Assembly (NCBI GenBank): GCA_964589825.1
Contig: CAZPUS010000021.1
Location: forward strand, 1-51,032
Source of the DNA: CAZPUS01 sp964589825
Lineage (GTDB): Bacteria; Fibrobacterota; Chitinivibrionia; Chitinivibrionales; WJKA01
Length of the DNA: 51,032 nt
Direction: 5' to 3'
Part shown: positions 45,480 through 51,032 of the stretch, piece by piece
How the letters are laid out: the number at the start of each line of letters is the position of its first letter
How positions within the stretch are numbered: the stretch's first letter is position 1
Made by a program: the position numbers and the translations under genes
The notes under the pieces: model-generated
Seen by the model: only the letters and a program-made list of their open reading frames with translations
What the model was told of the DNA's origin: nothing
Databases searched by the model: none

Positions 45480-46673
45480 TCAGGAGTGCTGCATGCGCTG
45501 ATAAAAAGCAACGGATGCCCGTGCGATCGCATCTATATCGTGTTCCCGTTGCACTGTTGCGGCCGCCTCATTTCCCAGTGTTGCGGCATATGCGGGGTCG
45601 TTGTAAAGTGTCCGGATGTGCGTGACCATCCGGGAGGTGTCCGATACATTGAACAGCAGCCCGTTTTTGCCGTGGCGGACTATTTCGTTTATTCCCCCGG
45701 TATCGTTGGCCACCACGGGCAGGCATGCAGCCATTGCTTCGAGAAGCGCGTATGGCGCGTTGTCGAATAGAGAAGGCATGAGAAAGCAATCGGAATTGCG
45801 GTAAATTGCCGGAAGCATGCTGCGTTGCTGAGGGCCTGGTATCCAGAGCCGGCTTCTTTGTGCGGGGGTAAGCATTTTTTCGATCGTATTGCGATAATTG
45901 ATAAGCCCGTTAAGTTGCACATCACCGGCTATGGTAAGATGAATATCGTCGGAAATTGAAAGTATGTCCCGAATACGGGCGCACAAAATACCTGCCCCTT
46001 TGCGTGGCTCCAGCCGTCCTGAAAAAAGAATGTGGTAAAAAGGATCATTGGTTCGCTTCACAGAGATCGCATTGAAGAGTGAGATGTCGAACGGATTTTT
46101 GATCACCTCGATGGCATCCGATGCAATACCATACCTCTGACCGACCTTTTTTTTGAGTGCATGCGAAGGCGATTTAAAGCCGCGGGCCTTTTTCAGCGCC
46201 TGCTTTTCTGCACGATAAAGTTGTGAAGCGCCGCGGTCCGGGACTACATTGTTGAGCTCATCAACCAGCCAGGTGGGCGTGTGGAAAGTGATGACGGTTG
46301 CAAAGGGGGTACGTCGTGGAAACTGGCAGGCAAGGCCATTGTATTCGGGGATGTCGACGGCATGCAGTGGCGTTGTGCGATGAATGGTCATAAGCGCCGC
46401 ATGCAGCGATCTCGAGAGCCCTTTCTGATACTCCACACTGCCGTGAGTAAAGTGCTTCATCGGCCAGCGTCGGGGTTTCCAACCGAATGCGTGGCAGTGA
46501 ATATTGGGATGAAGCGACTCCGAAATCCGGGTCCCCTGAATAACGAAAAGATGTACCGCATGCCCCTCGAGTGCCAGTGCATTGGAGAGTGTATACGAAA
46601 AGGTGGCGATTCCACCGTGTGCCGGTGTCAGGTCGGAAGAAGGAATTTCAGAATTAACAATTGCGATATTCAT
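45480..46673 (-). CDS. Glycosyltransferase family 4
   Basis: First gene of the glycan operon, behind a GAGGA site. It has the GT4 opening HGGIATFSYTLSNALALEGHAVHLF, the donor-site block ILFSGRLEPRKGAGIL and the acidic motif LMPSLFDNAPYALLEAMAACLPVVANDTGGI. Sequence similarity to the neighbouring GT4 is clear in layout but they are not close copies. It probably adds an early sugar in the same repeat unit. The acceptor and donor are unknown. 397 residues. Confidence 0.92.
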   Translation of the reverse strand: MNIAIVNSEIPSSDLTPAHGGIATFSYTLSNALALEGHAVHLFVIQGTRISESLHPNIHCHAFGWKPRRWPMKHFTHGSVEYQKGLSRSLHAALMTIHRTTPLHAVDIPEYNGLACQFPRRTPFATVITFHTPTWLVDELNNVVPDRGASQLYRAEKQALKKARGFKSPSHALKKKVGQRYGIASDAIEVIKNPFDISLFNAISVKRTNDPFYHILFSGRLEPRKGAGILCARIRDILSISDDIHLTIAGDVQLNGLINYRNTIEKMLTPAQRSRLWIPGPQQRSMLPAIYRNSDCFLMPSLFDNAPYALLEAMAACLPVVANDTGGINEIVRHGKNGLLFNVSDTSRMVTHIRTLYNDPAYAATLGNEAAATVQREHDIDAIARASVAFYQRMQHS

Positions 46674-46818
46674 GCATCCTCACGGCAGGTGTCTCAGGTT
46701 CAAAAAAGGTTAAAGTGTATGCAATGGCATCAATCCGGGGCGTGCTGTTGGGCAGTATAGTAAGTAATTATACAATATTCGGGGCGTGTAATTCAACCGA
46801 TACTACGACACATTCCCC

Positions 46819-46847
46819 TTGCATTTATTCGTGCCATATTGTATATT
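46819..46847 (+). promoter_or_regulatory. Sigma70-type promoter of short RNA copy 2
   Basis: TTGCAT (46819-46824), exactly 17 bases, then TATATT (46842-46847). The spacing is identical to that of copy 1 and the start of transcription is expected near 46854, 12 bases before the conserved block, as in copy 1. Confidence 0.7.
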
Positions 46848-46853
46848 GTAAAA

Positions 46854-46925
46854 TACATAACAAAGCCCACCTGTACCTTGCCCGGGGCGGCATGTGACTT
46901 CGGTCACGGCCGCCCTTTATATTTT
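46854..46925 (+). ncRNA. Short structured RNA, copy 2
   Basis: It repeats the 22-nt block of copy 1 (46866-46887) without change, then forms GGGCGGC (46885-46891)/GCCGCCC (46909-46915) with an inner GTGAC-TTCG-GTCAC hairpin, and ends CTTTATATTTTC. Where copy 1 pairs U with A in the outer stem, this copy pairs C with G, a compensatory change that keeps the helix. No gene follows closely on this strand, which argues that the RNA itself is the product. Confidence 0.6.
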
Positions 46926-47210
46926 CGGGTATATATATTCAACCATACATCTCACCTAAAAGACCCTCTATTCATCGACGGTCATAGTGCGTATGATACA
47001 CGGCCGTCATTGCCATAAAAATAGGTACAGCACGAGCTATACCCTGTTTCTGATATGCCCGAATATCGGGTTCGGACGTTCCATTACAGGACAATACATA
47101 CAGAGGGTAAGAAGTACTTATTTAGCCCGGGCTACGCATAGACAGGGCCGGGGAGGATTTCGGGCGGGAACAGCGGAGTGTCGTTTCTGAAGACACGGCC
47201 ACAGAAGCAT

Positions 47211-47333
47211 AAAAAAAGCGGATGTATGTAAGGATACATCCGCCTCAACCAGGTTAGGCGTTTCCTCCCGTGATTCGCTTCAGGGTTTGGGGAAGTTGGA
47301 AGCGAAGTGGGCACACACCACGGGGAGGCCCTG
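47211..47333 (-). ncRNA. Structured RNA candidate ending in an intrinsic terminator
   Basis: On the minus strand, CCTCCCCGTG pairs with CACGGGAGG (one bulge), enclosing a perfect 8-bp stem TTCGCTTC/GAAGCGAA. A hairpin CGCCT-AACC/GGTT-AGGCG follows, then GCGGATGTAT/ATACATCCGC (10 bp) and seven T. These stems account for most of the 120 nt. No open frame or recognised riboswitch explains them. A housekeeping RNA (6S-like), a leader or a 3' UTR structure of the 47519 gene are possible. The promoter was not identified. Confidence 0.5.
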
Positions 47334-47518
47334 TTTTTCATGGTTTGTTATTTTTTTTATCGGCACCGCAGGGGCTGCACTTTACCCCTTTGCATACTTT
47401 TTTGTGGCATTTTTTTCGTTTTTCTTGTATTCCTGCCGATCGCCGATGGGGATTTTTTGCGTATAACCCGTTAATTAACAATCAATTACAAAAAATGACG
47501 TACAGCTCACACACCACC

Positions 47519-48529
47519 TCATTCCCGTGCGAGCGGGGACATGTATGCCCATCCGGTATGTGATCTGTCCTGAATCTCTGCCTCGACATTCATGAATCCG
47601 GTCCATTTTTCTTTACCTATAAGCTTTGACACCTGTGATTTTGTCTTGGTGCGAAGACGCAGTGTCACCTCTTCTGTGGGTATGCGTATCGTAATATCGG
47701 TTGGAAAGCGTTTGGATGGTTTGTAGGTATAGAGTGAATTTACCGTATACTCGAACTCGTGTATCACACGATGTTTTTTCTCATGCGCCGCAAATACGAT
47801 TACATTGTCAGGGGGCAGAAACGATCGTTTCCGAGGGAAAAATGAGACAAAAAAGTCCGGTCCCTCATTGCAGTGTATAAAAATCCAGTCACCGTACTGT
47901 GTATTGAGCTCCCCCCATGAATGCTGAAAATATCCTGATGCGCTGAATTCGGCAGGTGTGCCGTTTCGTGTCACGGTGCATTTCAAATCTATTTTCGGAT
48001 ATATATACCAGTCCCACTTTCTTCTGCCGGCATTGCGGGTGAACACATCCGAAAACCAGACAGGATCGCCGGCCGGAGAGAATGCAAAGGATCGTTTTTC
48101 ATTCTCAGATTCAACCCTGATATAGAGTGAATCGGATTCGTTTTCGTACACGATATGGTTCGGGCCGAATCGCTCTTCGAGTGTGGTCGAATTATGAGTG
48201 ATGTCGTGAAAGGGTTTAATAAACGATGCGCCGTCGTAGCGGTAGTCGCTGCGTTGATCATCGAGGGAAAAATGGTAGATGAAATTTCCCGAGAGCATCA
48301 AAAATTTCCCTGACACAAAAAAACAGCCGAAAAATTCCCTTTGTGACGAATCGGCAGATACACAACGGGCAATCAGGGACCATATTTCGGTCTGGGTATC
48401 GTGTTTTTTGCTTTCTGCCGTGAGCGCAGAGACGGAGGATATCGCAAAAAAGATATACACAAACAAGAGTCGAGAGAGTTGCATACCGGGTGTGATTCTA
48501 TGCGGCTTTTTATATGGTTGCATCATCAT
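47519..48529 (-). CDS. Secreted lipocalin-like (CrtC/AttH-type) protein
   Basis: The start MMMQPYKK (48529) is chosen because AGGGG lies 7 bases before it. A signal peptide follows (LSRLLFVYIFFAISSVSA). The mature part is about 300 residues of beta-rich sequence with WYIYPKIDLKCTVTRNG, GYFQHSWGELNTQYGDW and FFVSFFPRKRS, which resembles the AttH/CrtC lipocalin-like fold (the W.x.H-x-W-G motif of those proteins). Their known roles range from carotenoid hydration to agrocinopine-type lipid binding. Here a periplasmic or surface lipid-binding role is a guess. It follows yqgE by 14 bases, so the two are co-transcribed. Confidence 0.68.
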   Translation of the reverse strand: MMMQPYKKPHRITPGMQLSRLLFVYIFFAISSVSALTAESKKHDTQTEIWSLIARCVSADSSQREFFGCFFVSGKFLMLSGNFIYHFSLDDQRSDYRYDGASFIKPFHDITHNSTTLEERFGPNHIVYENESDSLYIRVESENEKRSFAFSPAGDPVWFSDVFTRNAGRRKWDWYIYPKIDLKCTVTRNGTPAEFSASGYFQHSWGELNTQYGDWIFIHCNEGPDFFVSFFPRKRSFLPPDNVIVFAAHEKKHRVIHEFEYTVNSLYTYKPSKRFPTDITIRIPTEEVTLRLRTKTKSQVSKLIGKEKWTGFMNVEAEIQDRSHTGWAYMSPLARE

Positions 48530-48543
48530 AGGATTCCCCTGAC

Positions 48544-49080
48544 TCAGTCGGATCGGTAGTGCTGGATTACGGCGCGTATACCGGCGACATCGGTGCACAG
48601 CTGCTCTTCGGGCTGGCGAAGCAGGGACGCGAGGTCGCATCGGTAGACCTCCCAAGCCCCCTGCTGGATCTCGGATTCGAGTTGTCCGGCTGCCCATCCG
48701 GAATAGCCGAGGAATAGGCGCACCTCTTCACTTTCTGCGTTGAGAATATCGTCCAGGGATTCCCATGTGCCGCCCAGATAGACATGAGGGGCGACAGCGT
48801 ACGCATTCGGCGTCGGCGTATCCGTTAAATGAAGAAGCTGCAATTCGTGCTGACGAACCGGTCCGCCAATATAGATTTTACGTTGACACGATTTAAGTTC
48901 CGGGGATAATTCTGTGCTGAACACTTCGCACAGGGGCATGTGAGAGGGTCTGTTGAGTACGAATCCGAATGTTCCCTCCTGCGGCTCGTGTATGCATATA
49001 AGCACCGCGGTCGCTGAAAAATTCGGGTCTTTCAGCGCCTCTCTGGATAATAAAATCACGCCGTTTTCTATGACTTGCAT
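48544..49080 (-). CDS. YqgE/AlgH family protein (UPF0301)
   Basis: This 178-residue protein carries the YqgE pattern: GVILLSREALKDPNFSATAVLICIHEPQEGTFGFVLNRPS, then YIGGPVRQHELQLLH and LFLGYSGWAAGQLESEIQQGAWEV. The family is common in Gram-negative bacteria, and its role is unknown, with links to alginate regulation in Pseudomonas. It lies upstream of the lipocalin-like gene on the same strand. The start codon follows CAGAG only, a weak site. Confidence 0.92.
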   Translation of the reverse strand: MQVIENGVILLSREALKDPNFSATAVLICIHEPQEGTFGFVLNRPSHMPLCEVFSTELSPELKSCQRKIYIGGPVRQHELQLLHLTDTPTPNAYAVAPHVYLGGTWESLDDILNAESEEVRLFLGYSGWAAGQLESEIQQGAWEVYRCDLASLLRQPEEQLCTDVAGIRAVIQHYRSD

Positions 49081-49554
49081 CTCTGTTTCCGATTTTACAG
49101 GTTCGTTATTGCCTGAAAAGAATGCCTGAGCCGGATCGATCTACCTCCCTGTCGCTATTAAGAATGCGTTGTGCACTCCGTATTATTGCAACTGAGTGGA
49201 GATCCGGGATTTTCACTTTCGGATAGCCGGAGACTACCGGTGTGTGTATTCCAGCGCCGTATGGCAGGCACACGTACTCGTGGCGGCAGCATCCATTGTC
49301 TGATAAAAAATACCATTGTGACACGGAGGTGTCGGGTAGATTCGGTATTGTCCCGGGAAATAGCCTATGCAGTACCCTGCAATTCGAAAAAAACCATCCG
49401 TGTGCGCCATATCCAGCGCGGGGTGAAGATTGCGGGAATTATTTTTACGCCGGAGAATACAGATGTAGATTATTATTTCCGGGAGAGCAGGGAGGGAGTT
49501 TGCACATGCCGTAAACATAAACCTATGGCGATCTTCCCTGAGTACCCGATTGCA
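49081..49554. other. Interval without an assignable gene
   Basis: Between yqgE and the repeat there are several open frames on both strands of 70-130 codons, none with a recognised family or good ribosome binding site. One on the plus strand (49171-49560) contains RVRHIQRGVKIAGIIFTPEN, which looks protein-like, but it ends inside the repeat. I leave it unassigned. Confidence 0.4.
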
Positions 49555-49590
49555 ACCTGAATTGAGCGATTTTGTGTCCGAATGTGGCAT
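49555..49590 (+). repeat. MITE copy cut by the assembly gap
   Basis: ACCTGAATTGAGCGATTTTG and GTGTCCGAATGTGGCAT match the left end of the intact element. The remainder would fall in the run of N that follows. The break in the assembly inside a repeat copy is what a high-copy element would cause. Confidence 0.75.
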
Positions 49591-49690
49591 NNNNNNNNNN
49601 NNNNNNNNNNNNNNNNNNNNNNNNNNNNNNNNNNNNNNNNNNNNNNNNNNNNNNNNNNNNNNNNNNNNNNNNNNNNNNNNNNNNNNNNNN
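49591..49690. other. Assembly gap, 100 N
   Basis: Exactly 100 N, a default scaffold-gap length, so the true size is unknown. It removes the end of the repeat and the first codons of galK. Anything said about sequence across it, including a continuous frame from 49550, is not supported. Confidence 0.98.
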
Positions 49691-50764
49691 GCACCGGGCC
49701 GGGTTAATCTGATCGGAGAGCACACCGATTATAACGAAGGTTTTGTGATGCCCATGGCCATTAACCGCGCCATGTGGATTGCGTGTGAGCCATCGGACAA
49801 TGACGAGGTGGAATTGTACTCGGTCGACATGAAACAGTGGTGTCGGTTTTCCCTTGGTGATGTGCATGCGCAATCGGTAGAGGGATGGGGGGTATATATA
49901 CTGGCCATGGCACGGGCAATGCACGATGCCGGCATACGCTGCAGGGGGCTTCGAGGGGTGAGTGCCGGTGATGTGCCCCCGGGAGCGGGACTTTCATCCT
50001 CTGCAGCACTCGAAGTTGCAGCGGCGACGGCATTTGTAGAAGTGACAGGCGGAGAATATGAGTTTGCGTCGCTTGCACGGATGGCACAACGGGCGGAGAG
50101 CGAGTACGTAGGGGTTCAGTGCGGTATCATGGATCAGATGGTGAGTGCCTGTGCACGTAAGGATCATGCGCTGCAGATAGACTGTCGTGACGATTCAATG
50201 ACGCATATACCATTCGCAGCCTCATGCCATGTGGTAATTCTGGATACAATGACCCGTCGTGAGCTGGCGGGATCGGAATATAACGACCGGCGAAAAGAGT
50301 GTGCGCGTGCTGCCGCACATGCGGGTGTTGGTTCGCTGCGCGATGCGACAGTAGAGCTTCTTTTGCAGAAGGTTTATCCCCGGGATGCGATTGCCTGCCG
50401 TCGTGCACGCCATGTGGTCAGCGAAAACGATCGGGTACAAAAGGCGGCAAAAGCGCTTTCGCGCGGTGATATGCAGGAGATGGGACGATTGATGCAGCAA
50501 AGCCACGAAAGTTTGCGCGACGACTATGAAGTAACCAACGAGGCACTCGATCACATGGTTGAGGCGGCAGTCGGTATACCCGGATGCTACGGGGCACGAA
50601 TGACGGGTGCGGGATTCGGCGGATGTGCGGTTGCACTCGTTGATCCCGTATATTCAGAGGAATTTATCGCCAGGGTGGGTGAGGAGTATACCCGCAGGAC
50701 AACGCAACGTCCGAATATCTATACCACTACCCCGCAGAATGGTGCCGAAGTGATCCTGCGGTAA
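49691..50764 (+). CDS. galK: Galactokinase (5' end lost in gap)
   Basis: Galactokinase phosphorylates galactose at C1 with ATP in the Leloir pathway. The visible frame opens at APGRVNLIGEHTDYNEGF, the galactose-binding signature that normally lies about 20-30 residues into the protein, so only a short N-terminal piece is missing. The GHMP motif GDVPPGAGLSSSAALEVAAA and the closing GARMTGAGFGGCAVALV are present, with the catalytic acid region QCGIMDQMVSACA between them. 357 residues are visible. No other gal genes are in the window. Confidence 0.95.
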   Translation, partial: APGRVNLIGEHTDYNEGFVMPMAINRAMWIACEPSDNDEVELYSVDMKQWCRFSLGDVHAQSVEGWGVYILAMARAMHDAGIRCRGLRGVSAGDVPPGAGLSSSAALEVAAATAFVEVTGGEYEFASLARMAQRAESEYVGVQCGIMDQMVSACARKDHALQIDCRDDSMTHIPFAASCHVVILDTMTRRELAGSEYNDRRKECARAAAHAGVGSLRDATVELLLQKVYPRDAIACRRARHVVSENDRVQKAAKALSRGDMQEMGRLMQQSHESLRDDYEVTNEALDHMVEAAVGIPGCYGARMTGAGFGGCAVALVDPVYSEEFIARVGEEYTRRTTQRPNIYTTTPQNGAEVILR

Positions 50765-50897
50765 TAATACCATACGGTTGGAGCAGGCATGCGAGTCTAT
50801 GAGAGCGGGTTTGGGCTGCCCTGCGTATTTAAGTCGGGGTGTATGCTTTTGCTATGCGGTATCAGGATTCACCTTACGGAAATTAAGCGCCACTTGT

Positions 50898-51032
50898 TCA
50901 CTCCAGCGCATCAAAACGCTCCTGTATTTGCTCCTGGTGCAGTATGTCTTCATCCACTATATGCTGAATGATCTGTAGATTCGTGTCCGGATTTTCGTGT
51001 TTCATCGCCTGCTGGAACAGATGCTCACTCGA
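50898..51032 (-). CDS. C-terminal end of a ferritin-like domain protein (partial)
   Basis: A minus-strand frame enters from the right edge and ends at 50898. Its 44 residues read SSEHLFQQAMKHENPDTNL, then QIIQHIVDEDILHQEQIQERFDALE. They form an amphipathic four-helix-type segment with E-x-x-H spacing (DEDILHQEQ), as in the last metal-binding helix of rubrerythrin and bacterioferritin-like proteins. Too short to decide on the family. It converges on galK. Confidence 0.6.
   Translation of the reverse strand, partial: SSEHLFQQAMKHENPDTNLQIIQHIVDEDILHQEQIQERFDALE

Larger units (their letters stand above)
46674..47518. other. Gene-free interval with two RNA candidates
   Basis: This 845-base stretch separates the glycan operon and the lipocalin-like gene, both on the minus strand. 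It has no convincing protein gene; frames at 46987-47190 (plus) and 47132-47341 (minus) lack family features. It holds the second short RNA copy with its own promoter (46819-46925), and a strongly folded minus-strand region with a terminator (47211-47333). Confidence 0.6.

Noticed and set aside
47132..47341. 69-codon minus-strand frame in the structured RNA region
   Set aside because: It coincides with the stems and terminator and has no protein-like pattern or ribosome binding site.
49550..49690. Open frame running from the repeat through the N-run into galK
   Set aside because: It crosses unknown sequence; only the part from 49691 is supported.
1..51032. CRISPR array or phage region
   Set aside because: No regularly spaced short direct repeats, no cas genes and no phage structural genes are visible.

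Overview
The window reads as a piece of draft chromosome from a Gram-negative bacterium with a protein-rich envelope. It carries an outer-membrane beta-barrel, lipoproteins, a secreted FG-GAP protein with a possible type IX-like sorting tail, an RseC-family gene and YqgE. The bifurcating-type EtfBA with a fused ferredoxin domain suggests an anaerobe or facultative anaerobe. My best guess is the Fibrobacterota/FCB side of the tree, perhaps the Chitinivibrionia, but no 16S or ribosomal protein gene is present to confirm it. The 100-N run at 49591-49690 is an assembly gap, so the sequence is a scaffold and probably a metagenome bin.

Layout. 1-2185: three small uncharacterised genes and a convergent outer-membrane protein. 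2489-2562: tRNA-Val(CAC). 2781-5645: etfB, ferredoxin-etfA and long-form hisG as an overlapping run. 5839-8837: an aldo/keto reductase, a radical SAM protein and a frameshifted pectin-lyase-fold pseudogene. 8948-13432: carA-carB on the minus strand. 13953-15740: a lipoprotein, a near-perfect promoter with a short structured RNA, then an RseC-like gene and nadE. 15783-19628: a membrane-quality operon (nfeD long, nfeD short, floA and a partner gene). 19923-23224: an FG-GAP protein and glgC. 23371-25382: a PP2C phosphatase/anti-sigma kinase with its STAS antagonist. 25912-28776: a lipoprotein and a nucleotide-sugar dehydrogenase. 28981-30870: an ATPase remnant and a frameshifted IS5/IS1182-type transposase.

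31408-41020 is a closely packed plus-strand signalling cluster: STAS protein, CheY-like receiver, PAS/ATPase sensor that has lost its H-box histidine, HDOD protein, DUF342/FapA protein, seven-TM hybrid kinase with HPt, DUF72 protein and an EIIA-CBS protein. It meets a convergent NhaD/ArsB-type permease. 42668-46673 is a surface-polysaccharide cluster (two GT4 glycosyltransferases and a flippase). 47519-49080 holds a lipocalin-like secreted protein and yqgE. 49691-50764 is galK, and a ferritin-like gene runs off the right edge.

Two things stand out beyond ordinary genes. First, a dispersed 161-bp palindromic element (a MITE) occurs about eight times in the intergenic spaces. Two copies are intact, each exactly 161 bp and each flanked by a perfect 5-bp target duplication, and the assembly gap falls inside another copy. 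Second, two loci 32 kb apart (about 14442 and 46866) share a 22-nt identical block that follows a sigma70-type promoter and precedes a terminator-like hairpin with a covarying base pair. They look like members of a small-RNA or leader family that I do not recognise. A third, different structured RNA candidate lies on the minus strand at 47211-47333.
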